9,215 nucleotides of DNA from Candidatus Zixiibacteriota bacterium (GTDB lineage: Bacteria > Zixibacteria > MSB-5A5 > UBA10806): the NCBI GenBank assembly GCA_003520965.1, contig DOTU01000355.1:1-9215 (forward strand), given 5' to 3'. Both the position numbers and the translations under genes were made by a program. This document shows, in pieces, positions 1-6,031 of the stretch (positions are counted from its first letter, which is position 1; every line of letters begins with the position of its first letter). The notes beneath the pieces were generated by a model, which was not told where the DNA came from, ran no database searches, and was given only the letters and a program-made list of their open reading frames with translations.

Positions 1-533
1 AAAAAGATGATATTCCCTTCCCGATATGAAGGCACCCCCACAATATGCAGGATTACATTCGTGGCTTTAGTTGCCAGAAGCTGCATGGGAAGAGTAGCCG
101 CGTAGTAGATTATTGCCGGTATGGGGATCATAAACAGGAGAAAAAAGAAAGAAAACCAGACTTTCTTGAAATTGGCCGCTCCAAGGTAAAATAGTCCCAA
201 GCCGGTTACGGTAAGTACTAATGAAACTCTGGTGGTGAAAAACTCGCTGGCCGCGGTTCCAAATATCAATCCGACGCAACCGATAATGAGTATTGCCAGG
301 CCGGCGCGGGCCGGTTTAGCCGGGAAAACCAGTTCAGCCCGCCGCATATAAATCAGAAAAATAGAAATGGGTATTACCAGAAATCCATGCGAGTAGTTAC
401 CGTCATGCGACCAATCTTCAAACAAGCCCACTAAAACCGGAAAATTGAACAAAATCAAGCCCGCTAAAAGAATATAAGGTAAAAGATGCCTTTTAAGATG
501 TATGCCTTGAGCAATTTGGGAAATCTGTTCCAT
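1..533 (-). CDS. Exosortase, N-terminal 177 residues (runs off the window)
   Basis: This is a polytopic inner-membrane transpeptidase-like enzyme that recognises PEP-CTERM tails and processes their carriers. Reading leftward from the ATG at 533, the frame stays open to the window edge for 177 codons. It shows family hallmarks: NYSHG at residues 46-50 followed by a hydrophobic segment, IPIPAIIY at 136-143, QLLA at 151-154, and GVPSYREGN at 166-174. About five hydrophobic segments are visible. The catalytic Cys, Arg and His of exosortases lie further on and fall outside the window, so activity cannot be judged. The ATG at 533 is the only plausible start: an in-frame TGA lies upstream and the Shine-Dalgarno is weak. 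The gene is divergent from a PEP-CTERM gene, its likely substrate. The family call is firm; the exosortase subtype is not determined. Confidence 0.92.
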   Translation of the reverse strand, partial: MEQISQIAQGIHLKRHLLPYILLAGLILFNFPVLVGLFEDWSHDGNYSHGFLVIPISIFLIYMRRAELVFPAKPARAGLAILIIGCVGLIFGTAASEFFTTRVSLVLTVTGLGLFYLGAANFKKVWFSFFFLLFMIPIPAIIYYAATLPMQLLATKATNVILHIVGVPSYREGNIIF

Positions 534-846
534 ATCATCTAAATCGGCATAATACGGGGTTCCTTCATAATACCATAATAAATGTCAGACCCACAAAAGA
601 CAACTGCCAACTGCAAACATGCTGGATTTTGGTTACAAACCACCAAACCACGTATTTATCATTAATTTTTTTCACTAAATCCTTAGGGTGATTTAATTCG
701 TTAATAAGGATGCAGTTGCAAGCCGTTTCATATATGTGCATTGATTTTATATGTCATCCATTATTATTGATATATCCAGAGCTTTCCCGAAAAGCTATCT
801 TATTGTAGCTCAATTGATTAAAATTTAGTTTAACAGTGTTGGAAAC
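534..846. other. AT-rich divergent intergenic region
   Basis: This region separates the exosortase from the PEP-CTERM gene. I see no convincing reading frame. It would hold the exosortase promoter, for which only a weak TTGGCA box is visible on the minus strand at about 606-611, and upstream control sites for the sigma-54 promoter of the PEP-CTERM gene. Confidence 0.6.
780..796. promoter_or_regulatory. Inverted repeat, possible activator-binding site
   Basis: AGCTTT (780-785) and AAAGCT (791-796) form a perfect 6-base inverted repeat around CCCGA. It lies roughly 77-93 bases upstream of the start expected from the sigma-54 promoter at 847-862. That is within the range where enhancer-binding activators usually bind. 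Its role is inferred from position only. Confidence 0.3.
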
Positions 847-862
847 TGGCATCGTTATTGCT
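847..862 (+). promoter_or_regulatory. Sigma-54 (RpoN) promoter of the PEP-CTERM gene
   Basis: TGGCAT-N5-TTGCT matches the -24/-12 consensus TGGCAC-N5-TTGCW at 10 of 11 defined positions. The invariant GG and GC are exactly 10 bases apart. Transcription would start near 873, giving a leader of about 54 bases that ends in TAAGGAG (912-918), eight bases before the ATG. PEP-CTERM genes are known RpoN targets in several bacteria through the PrsK/PrsR two-component system. No regulator gene is in the window. Confidence 0.75.
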
Positions 863-926
863 TGAGAAGTGATGGGGGATTAGGTTTGATAATAATAATA
901 ATAGATAATCGTAAGGAGCACGAACA

Positions 927-1745
927 ATGAAACGAATCCTAACTTTTACAGCAGTAATTATATTACTGTTGGCCTGTTACCTTCCCACTACGGCAGTGGC
1001 TCAAAACTACCTCCTCAATAATTATTTTGGAGTGAATCTAACAGTCGATCCGACTACGCATTTCTTCAACATGCCTTGGGATCCAACGCGCGGTTATGGC
1101 TCGCACCTGGATTGGGGATCTGATGGTAATATGTGCGCACCGGATCCAGGACCAAGTTATTATATTTCAGAAGTTTTCGATATCGAAGGGATGTATCTAG
1201 ATATCGATTGGACAAATGAACAGATTGTGTATTCAATCGTAACCTCAATGCCTACAAACGGTTTTGACCAGGTTTCCTGGTATCCTGGATACGTATTCAG
1301 GGCTGGAGACATTAGATTTAATGTTGGTAGCGAGCAATACGTAGTAGGTACTCATGAGTCGTTCACCGGTAACCTATATCACAATCCGACGATGTCCTAT
1401 CGCGATGGCTATCGCGGTTTTGCTGAAAGAGGTAATCCCACCTTGGCCAATATTAATATTGGGAGTGAGATGACCACTTCGTCAAATTTCGCATTTAGTT
1501 ACCAGGAATATCTCGATGCCAATGGCAATTCCGTTATAGAAAACGGCTATAAGACTTACATAATGGAAGGAAAGCTTTCATTCTCAGATATCGGCGGAGC
1601 ACCAAACGCTCCAATCGGAATGACTCTCGGAATGAGCTGCAATAACGACGTGGCCACAACCTCAGTACCCGAACCGGGAACTTTGGCCCTTATGGGAGTG
1701 GGGCTGGCAGGTCTGATTGGCGGAAGGCGTCGCTTTAAAAAGTAA
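927..1745 (+). CDS. PEP-CTERM sorting-signal protein
   Basis: An exported 272-residue protein, probably released or anchored at the cell surface after exosortase processing. Residues 1-25 form a signal peptide (MKR, a hydrophobic run, likely cleavage AVA|Q). The C-terminal 26 residues are a textbook PEP-CTERM signal: VPEPG (247-251), a hydrophobic segment, then GGRRRFKK. The middle contains FDIEGMYLDIDWTNEQI, then AGDIRFNVGSEQYVVG, and near the tail MSCNND. This layout recalls a recurrent PEP-CTERM family with a D-x-E-A-hydrophobic motif, an AGDL-like motif and a final CGND. Two Cys flank the domain, one in NMCAPD and one in MSCNND, and could form a disulfide. TAAGGAG lies eight bases before the ATG. 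The gene is monocistronic, between a sigma-54 promoter and an intrinsic terminator. The specific role is unknown; PEP-CTERM proteins are often linked to exopolysaccharide and biofilm or floc formation. Confidence 0.93.
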   Translation: MKRILTFTAVIILLLACYLPTTAVAQNYLLNNYFGVNLTVDPTTHFFNMPWDPTRGYGSHLDWGSDGNMCAPDPGPSYYISEVFDIEGMYLDIDWTNEQIVYSIVTSMPTNGFDQVSWYPGYVFRAGDIRFNVGSEQYVVGTHESFTGNLYHNPTMSYRDGYRGFAERGNPTLANINIGSEMTTSSNFAFSYQEYLDANGNSVIENGYKTYIMEGKLSFSDIGGAPNAPIGMTLGMSCNNDVATTSVPEPGTLALMGVGLAGLIGGRRRFKK

Positions 1746-1762
1746 TCTAAGCTACGATGATG

Positions 1763-1791
1763 AGGCCGGTCCAAGGGGGTCGGCCTTTTTT
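1763..1791 (+). terminator. Intrinsic terminator after the PEP-CTERM gene
   Basis: AGGCCG (1763-1768) pairs with CGGCCT (1781-1786). The stem can continue inward through GTCC/GGGT with two wobble pairs, leaving an AAGG loop. A run of six T follows immediately. It lies 18 bases after the stop codon. Confidence 0.88.
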
Positions 1792-1929
1792 ATTTGATAA
1801 CGCACTCAATAAGCATCATGATATTCTGCTATTCACAAATCACACTTAATATGGTATATATCAATATTAGAAATTAGATTGGAAAACGTGTGGGATTTAT
1901 TCTCATGATAAATTAATATGGAGGACCAA

Positions 1930-3456
1930 GTGACAGGACGTGGAACAATAATAATATCTGCAGTAATAATGGGTATTCTCCTGATTATAGGTTGCGGCAT
2001 CAAAACCGATGCCGGTATCAAATTTGAGATGGAGAAAAGGCTCACCAAGGCCGATCGCCTGCAGGACCAGATCCGGCAGAAAAACCTGACGATCTCGGAT
2101 GAGGATGTGAAACAGCTTGTCGACGCATACTCCGAAATAACAAAGTTCCTTGCTCCTCCAAAGGATATTGCCGAGGCGAAAAACGCATCGGCGGATCGAC
2201 AGCAAGCCTGGAACTTGTCGTCCCTGGCATCCACCAGAATCGGCCTGATTTATTTGGACCGCAAAATGTATGATAAGGCATTCGACTATTTTAATACAGT
2301 TGCCTATTGTCCGGCCACATCGCCAACTCAGAAAAACGCCGTTATCAATTATATGGCTGTAGCGATGGAAAAAGCAGAGAAATATCCGGAAGCTGCCGCG
2401 CTTTACGATTCGCTCGCCGAAGGCTATCTGCCCCTGGCATCGGCGGATAATCCCAATATGGATGCTTTGGGAGCGCCGATTAAGGCTGCTCAAATGTGGG
2501 CTAAAAACGGGGACCAGGCAGGATATCTGGCCGGCATGGATAAAGCGCGAGGATATTATTCCCAGCTCGCAGATAAGAATAAGGGCTCTCTGTTGGAATC
2601 GGCGGTTCTGGGTAAAATTTCGGCCAGTTATATCGAGCAGCAAAGCTATCCGCAAGCGATTGCAACTCTGCGAATGGTGATGCCAGATAGTTCGGGCCAC
2701 ACCAGTCCCAGCATGATTTTGATGATTGCTGATATTTACATGAACAAAATGAGGGACTATCTTCAAGCTCAGAAAACATACCAGGAGTTCGAAAGGTATT
2801 ATCCGACTCATCAAAATATAGGCGCCGCTACGTTAGGCGAAGGCCTCAGCCTCTATGAGCAGGGAAAATACTCCGATGCTCGAAAGGCGGTGGCGAGTAT
2901 TGACAAACTGCCAAAGGTTGATCAAAAGACCGTAGCCGAGGGATATTATCTGACAGGCCTATGCTATGAACATGAAGATAAATGGGAGTTGGCGCGCGGA
3001 CAATTTGATGCGGTCCAGGCCACATTCCCGGGTTTGAATGAGGCTTTTGAAGCAGCGTTATATATTGCGGTTCATTACAGGACCGCTAACCAGAAAGAAC
3101 AGGCCCGAAAGGCGTTTGAAAGCGCGGTTGAATATATCAATAAATATATTGAGAAAAGCTCATCGGACGCGGTGGCCTGCTCACGGGCGTTGGGATACCT
3201 GGTCCGGGCTTATAGCGAAAATGGCGATTTCGATAAGGCCGCCGAGCAACTGGCTCTATTACATGAGAAATATCCACAGCTTCCCGAAGGGAAGCTTGCC
3301 CCGCTTCGTCTGGCAGATATCTATGAAAATAACCTGAAAGATCCCGCCAAGGCGGTAAGTTGGCTAAAAACCTTTGTAAACGAAAATCCTGAGGCCGATA
3401 ATATCAGCGATATCAAATCCCATTTCAAAACGCTAGAAGCCCAATTGGGAAATTAA
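1930..3456 (+). CDS. TPR-repeat outer-membrane or periplasmic lipoprotein
   Basis: This 508-residue protein is probably a lipid-anchored scaffold on the periplasmic side. I place the start at GTG 1930, because GGAGG (1920-1924) sits five bases before it. An ATG at 1918 would add the acidic residues MEDQ in front of the signal peptide and overlap that Shine-Dalgarno. From GTG, residues 1-21 form a lipoprotein signal ending in LLIIG|C, with Cys22 as the lipidation site. The rest is almost all alpha-helical, with about eight or nine TPR-like units. Examples, in GTG numbering, are around 296-326 (ATLGEGLSLYEQGKYSDAR), 336-367 (GYYLTGLCYEHEDKWELAR) and 414-449 (DKAAEQLALLHEKYP). Such lipoproteins resemble YfgC, BamD and YbgF-type periplasmic TPR adaptors, but I cannot assign a partner. 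No enzymatic motif is visible. Confidence 0.85.
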   Translation: MTGRGTIIISAVIMGILLIIGCGIKTDAGIKFEMEKRLTKADRLQDQIRQKNLTISDEDVKQLVDAYSEITKFLAPPKDIAEAKNASADRQQAWNLSSLASTRIGLIYLDRKMYDKAFDYFNTVAYCPATSPTQKNAVINYMAVAMEKAEKYPEAAALYDSLAEGYLPLASADNPNMDALGAPIKAAQMWAKNGDQAGYLAGMDKARGYYSQLADKNKGSLLESAVLGKISASYIEQQSYPQAIATLRMVMPDSSGHTSPSMILMIADIYMNKMRDYLQAQKTYQEFERYYPTHQNIGAATLGEGLSLYEQGKYSDARKAVASIDKLPKVDQKTVAEGYYLTGLCYEHEDKWELARGQFDAVQATFPGLNEAFEAALYIAVHYRTANQKEQARKAFESAVEYINKYIEKSSSDAVACSRALGYLVRAYSENGDFDKAAEQLALLHEKYPQLPEGKLAPLRLADIYENNLKDPAKAVSWLKTFVNENPEADNISDIKSHFKTLEAQLGN

Positions 3457-3470
3457 AAAAATAACTTGCG

Positions 3471-3494
3471 GCGGGCGGAATGAATTCCGCCCGC
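3471..3494. other. Perfect GC-rich hairpin after the TPR gene
   Basis: GCGGGCGGAAT (3471-3481) and ATTCCGCCCGC (3484-3494) are exact reverse complements, separated by only GA. The structure lies 14 bases after the TPR stop codon. No T-run follows on the plus strand, so it is not a standard intrinsic terminator. On the minus strand a T7 tract occurs several bases beyond the stem. It may stabilise the 3' end of the TPR mRNA or act as an imperfect terminator. Confidence 0.6.
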
Positions 3495-3559
3495 ACTATC
3501 ACCTGCTGCTTTATGTCATTTTCTCCACTTGATCAGTGGGAGTTAATAATCTTCTCAAA

Positions 3560-3587
3560 TTGGGCATTAAAATTGCCATTATATACT
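3560..3587 (+). promoter_or_regulatory. Overlapping sigma-54-like and sigma-70-like promoter elements
   Basis: GGGCAT-N5-TTGCC (3562-3577) keeps GGCA at -24 and TTGC at -12 with the required 10-base GG-to-GC spacing, matching 8 of 11 consensus positions. The same stretch also reads as TTGGGC (3560-3565), a 16-base spacer, then TATACT (3582-3587), a fair sigma-70 promoter. Either could drive the pilus-like gene at 3696. The two readings cannot be separated from sequence alone. Confidence 0.4.
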
Positions 3588-3597
3588 TCTAGATAAG

Positions 3598-3699
3598 ATG
3601 CAACCTATTGTAAAATACTGGCTTAAACCGCATTTTGCAGGTCCTTTTCAGGGCAATATCTGCAAGAAGATGCACCAATTGGATGGGTGGATAGCATGA
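3598..3699 (+). CDS. Possible 33-codon ORF coupled to the pilus-like gene
   Basis: An ORF of 33 codons from ATG 3598 ends at TGA 3697-3699. It overlaps the ATG of the next gene in an ATGA arrangement typical of translational coupling. It has no clear Shine-Dalgarno and no recognisable domain (it begins MQPIVKYWLKPHF). It may be a leader ORF or chance. Confidence 0.2.
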   Translation: MQPIVKYWLKPHFAGPFQGNICKKMHQLDGWIA

Positions 3700-4166
3700 A
3701 CCGTTCGTTAAAAAGTGAAACAGATATTCCGGTTCTGGTTCTCTCAATAATAGCGGTCCTTGTAGCCGCAGTGCTTTCCATGGCTACCATAGTAACCAGA
3801 TCCGATAAGAACACAATCTCGGCCACCTCAATTCCCGATGAAGTTGCCAATGAGGCCGCCAAAGCCGGAATAGGTGCCGCTAAATGGCATATTGAATGTC
3901 ACGGACGTACAACCGCGGGCAACCTGTCATCCCACTATTATATCAACGGCGCCACCTACCGGGCTTCGTGGGGCGACATGGATTTGCAAGATTCTACGGT
4001 TCAAGTTGTAAGCGAGGGGAATTTCGAGGCAGGCAACAATCAGGTTTATCAGGTGCGCTTGGAATCCAAGATAAAAATCAATTTTCTCCCAGCGCATAAG
4101 AATGAGATATTAACGGCATATTACTCCGAAATAAGAGATGATTCTCTAAGCTCTGCCCGGCGTTAA
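3696..4166 (+). CDS. PilX/GspK-like minor pilus or pseudopilus component (tentative)
   Basis: This 156-residue protein has one N-terminal membrane segment (about residues 11-34, IPVLVLSIIAVLVAAV) and an exported C-terminal part. After the membrane helix comes ANEAAKAGIGAAKW (51-64), which resembles the A-x-x-AAEAG pattern that follows the helix in PilX N-terminal and GspK-like proteins. The C-terminal part has a GATYRASWGD strand and a VQVVSEGNF strand ending in a basic, polar tail, also like PilX beta-sheets. No prepilin peptidase site of the G|FTLxE type is present. I chose ATG 3696; an in-frame GTG at 3687 is possible. The ATG overlaps the stop of a short upstream ORF, and GGGTGG (3685-3690) is a weak ribosome site. 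No other pilus genes lie nearby, so the family call is tentative; the coding call is firmer. Confidence 0.65.
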   Translation: MNRSLKSETDIPVLVLSIIAVLVAAVLSMATIVTRSDKNTISATSIPDEVANEAAKAGIGAAKWHIECHGRTTAGNLSSHYYINGATYRASWGDMDLQDSTVQVVSEGNFEAGNNQVYQVRLESKIKINFLPAHKNEILTAYYSEIRDDSLSSARR

Positions 4167-4215
4167 TACAAATATTTCGCTAATTTAAGCAAAGTATCTG
4201 CTCTTCCAGCAAAGT

Positions 4216-4263
4216 GGAATTGGGGGTATTATAAATTATGACACCCAATTCCGTTAATTTTTT
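4216..4263 (+). terminator. Intrinsic terminator after the pilus-like gene
   Basis: GGAATTGGG (4216-4224) pairs exactly with CCCAATTCC (4244-4252) over a 19-base loop. A T6 run follows at 4258-4263, after GTTAA. The long loop and the short gap before the T-run make it less ideal than the terminator at 1763. It also lies at the 3' end of the convergent phosphoesterase gene. Confidence 0.65.
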
Positions 4264-4280
4264 AATAGATGATAACTATA

Positions 4281-5378
4281 CTATTTAAAGGTGATAACCA
4301 CGATTTCAGGATGGTTACCGGTGCGCATTGGAGGACCCCAGGTTCCAGTACCAACGCTGGTATACAGATTGTAATCACCGTCGAGATGCAAACCGCGATC
4401 GTAACCATTGTAAACCTTATCGGTAATATAATTGAGCGGCCAGATTTGTCCCTGGTGGGTATGGCCAGCAAGTTGCAGATTAACCCGGTGGCGCTTGAAA
4501 AGTTCGATATGCACGGGAGAATGAAACAGGACAATACTGGGCTTTTCGGGATCGAGAACTTGCAGAGTCGAATCCAGATTTTTATGCTCGCCGGCTAACG
4601 GATATGATATCCCCAGAAGCTGTACCCCGTCGAGATCAACCATTTGATCGTCTAGGAAGGTCAGAGGAATGTCTGAGAGAGCTTTTACCGTTTTGGCGAT
4701 CCCGAGATAAGTTTCATGGTTACCGGTAATGAAATAGGTGCCCAGAGGCGGAGATAGACTTTTAAGCGGCGCAATTTCGCCGGCCATATCATCTCCTTCG
4801 CCATCGAAAAGATCGCCTGTAATAAAGAGCATATCGGGCTTTATCTCCGCGATTTTACCAATTATGCGCTCCATGAAGCGACGGCCCCAAATCGTACCAA
4901 GATGAACATCCGAAATCTGCACCGCCGTTCGGCCCTTCCAGGACGGCGGTAGGTTTTTTATGGCCACCGTAATATGGCGCGTTCTGGGATTGGAGGCGTT
5001 CCAGAGACCGTAGACCGAATAAAGAATGGAGGCGGCTACCAAGATCCCAGCTACTATCCCGATATTTAAATTCGTTCCGCTTAACCGTACTGCGCCTTCG
5101 ATGATGCAGGCTATTAAGGTGGTTAAAAAGAGGTATAAAAGTAGCCCCAACCAGATAGCTGCCAGATAATAGACCGCTTTAATGATAATATTATCCCGCC
5201 AGAAGACTAGAAGAGATGCGCTGAGAAAGCTTATCGAGAGTATCCCCAGGATAATGCCTAAGGTTCTTAATTGAGCAGGATTGCTAAAGTGGAAAAAATG
5301 AGCCCAGGAGTAATATAAAAAGGTATGCGCCAGAATAATGATTAGCTGCGCAATCGTAATGAAGATGATAATTCCCAT
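4281..5378 (-). CDS. Membrane-anchored calcineurin-like metallophosphoesterase (YaeI/YkuE-type)
   Basis: A 365-residue dimetal phosphoesterase, probably with its active site at the inner membrane. About four hydrophobic segments fill residues 1-125. The catalytic domain then shows every expected metal-binding motif: D157-x-H159 in ISDVHLG, GD (188-189) in GDLFDG, GNHE (219-222), H286 in LFHSPVH, and GHTH (305-308) followed by QGQ. Length and layout match the YaeI/YkuE group, some of which hydrolyse UDP-2,3-diacylglucosamine in lipid A synthesis (the LpxG type). The substrate cannot be read from sequence here. The ATG at 5378 has only a weak ribosome site. The gene is convergent with the pilus-like gene, and its leader contains a terminator-like hairpin, so its expression may be attenuated. 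Confidence 0.9.
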   Translation of the reverse strand: MGIIIFITIAQLIIILAHTFLYYSWAHFFHFSNPAQLRTLGIILGILSISFLSASLLVFWRDNIIIKAVYYLAAIWLGLLLYLFLTTLIACIIEGAVRLSGTNLNIGIVAGILVAASILYSVYGLWNASNPRTRHITVAIKNLPPSWKGRTAVQISDVHLGTIWGRRFMERIIGKIAEIKPDMLFITGDLFDGEGDDMAGEIAPLKSLSPPLGTYFITGNHETYLGIAKTVKALSDIPLTFLDDQMVDLDGVQLLGISYPLAGEHKNLDSTLQVLDPEKPSIVLFHSPVHIELFKRHRVNLQLAGHTHQGQIWPLNYITDKVYNGYDRGLHLDGDYNLYTSVGTGTWGPPMRTGNHPEIVVITFK

Positions 5379-5410
5379 GCTTTTAGTCCGTTCTACTCCC
5401 TGACCTAATT

Positions 5411-5464
5411 GTTACAAAAAAGCCCTTTATATTCAGGGCATGATATGAAAACCCCCTTTGTAAC
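5411..5464 (-). terminator. Terminator-like hairpin in the phosphoesterase leader
   Basis: On the minus strand GCCCT (5439-5435), an 8-base loop, then AGGGC (5426-5422) is followed at once by six T (5421-5416), an intrinsic-terminator form with a short 5-bp stem. It is enclosed by an 8-base inverted repeat: plus-strand GTTACAAA (5411-5418) and TTTGTAAC (5457-5464), whose inner arm includes half of the T-tract. Since it lies between a likely promoter and the phosphoesterase start codon, it may be an attenuator. It might instead simply block antisense transcription from the right. Confidence 0.5.
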
Positions 5465-5484
5465 GCCAATGGTTTCCAATCCGC

Positions 5485-5513
5485 ATTATCATTTTAAAAT
5501 AAGTGCTTGTTAA
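5485..5513 (-). promoter_or_regulatory. Sigma-70-like promoter for the phosphoesterase gene
   Basis: Reading leftward, TTAACA (5513-5508), a 17-base spacer, then GATAAT (5490-5485) matches the -35 and -10 consensus at 5 of 6 positions each. Transcription would start near 5478, giving a leader of about 100 bases to the ATG at 5378 that includes the terminator-like hairpin. Confidence 0.55.
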
Positions 5514-5536
5514 GTCTTTGATACCGATTTAAACGA

Positions 5537-5568
5537 CCGGCTTGGTTTCTAGCTTAACCCAAAGCCGG
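5537..5568. other. Imperfect hairpin in non-coding DNA
   Basis: CCGGCTT (5537-5543) pairs with AAGCCGG (5562-5568). GGTT (5544-5547) pairs with AACC (5556-5559), with a CA bulge and an 8-base loop. No T-run follows in either direction. A short CCAG/CTGG hairpin lies just downstream. The function is unknown; nothing else between 5514 and 5670 is recognisable. Confidence 0.4.
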
Positions 5569-5703
5569 GCCCCAGTAAATGCTGGCTACAGTATTAACGG
5601 ATATCCCGAATCTAACGCCTAAGCTGTTGTCATTCATACTATTTTAGTGATATGTAAATTTGTAAAACGACCTAAAAAATATCTTAAAAATAATAAAAAA
5701 TAG

Positions 5704-5732
5704 TTGACATTTTACCGATTTGTTCTTATTTG
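5704..5732 (+). promoter_or_regulatory. Promoter with perfect -35 box and upstream A/T tract
   Basis: TTGACA (5704-5709) is a perfect -35 box. A 17-base spacer leads to TATTTG (5727-5732), a poor -10 match. Just upstream, about 5672-5703 is an A/T-rich tract with several A-runs, like an UP element. Transcription would start near 5739 and run into the structured region ahead of the zinc-ribbon gene. Confidence 0.5.
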
Positions 5733-5738
5733 CGGCGT

Positions 5739-6031
5739 TTGCGAGAGACGAATGAGGCAAAAACGATACCAGAATGTTTTTTTCAAGGAGATATCGGAAC
5801 TATTAGCGTATCAGTTTTGCCTTTTCCAAGGAGCGACATGCGGGGAACAAATGCCATGTGAGGCACGTTACAACCCACGAAAAAAGGGGTATGTCAAAAA
5901 AGCATAAATTATCGGTTTTTGAGTTAAATACGGGTGTTTTTTTGACGAAGATAGGAATAAATTACGCGGTCCTGTGTAAGCAAGCATAGCGGGACAGGCT
6001 TTAAAACGAAATAGCCCTTCGGGAGGATTTT
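5739..6031 (+). ncRNA. Candidate structured leader or non-coding RNA upstream of the zinc-ribbon gene
   Basis: About 290 bases without a convincing gene but rich in self-complementarity. AGGCAAAA plus GATAC (5755-5769) pairs with GTATC plus TTTTGCCT (5808-5822), interrupted by a 2x2 internal loop. ACATG (5837-5841 region) can pair with CATGT (near 5855). GTCAAAAAA (5893-5901) pairs with TTTTTTGAC (5938-5946). CCTGT (5971-5975) pairs with ACAGG (5994-5998). A CCCTTCGGG hairpin (6015-6023) overlaps the GGGAGG ribosome site of the gene at 6032. A near-identical TTTTYCAAGGAG repeat occurs at 5779-5790 and 5822-5833. I recognise no known riboswitch or RNA family, and no intrinsic terminator precedes the zinc-ribbon gene, so a cis-acting leader seems likelier than a free RNA. 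Confidence 0.35.

Noticed and set aside
577..611. TTGGCA-N17-TGACAT on the minus strand as exosortase promoter (or sigma-54 site)
   Set aside because: The -10 matches at only 3 of 6 positions, and there is no TTGC at the -12 position, so neither promoter type is supported.
886..910. TAA/ATA triplet run before the PEP-CTERM start
   Set aside because: A short AT-rich microsatellite in a leader; no evidence of function beyond low structure near the ribosome site.
927..1001. Lipobox-like LLLAC in the PEP-CTERM protein signal peptide
   Set aside because: The hydrophobic core continues past the Cys to a good AVA|Q site, and the protein already carries a PEP-CTERM sorting tail.
1903..2814. 303-codon open frame on the minus strand
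   Set aside because: It lies wholly antisense to the TPR lipoprotein, has no ribosome site and no recognisable domain; the TPR frame has a clear lipoprotein signal and repeats.
4269..4598. 109-codon plus-strand frame
   Set aside because: It is antisense to the phosphoesterase region that encodes the LFHSPVH and GHTH motifs; a shadow frame.
5704..5907. 67-codon plus-strand frame starting at TTG, or 51 codons from ATG 5752
   Set aside because: The TTG is the -35 box itself, there is no good ribosome site, composition is not protein-like, and the sequence is full of complementary arms.
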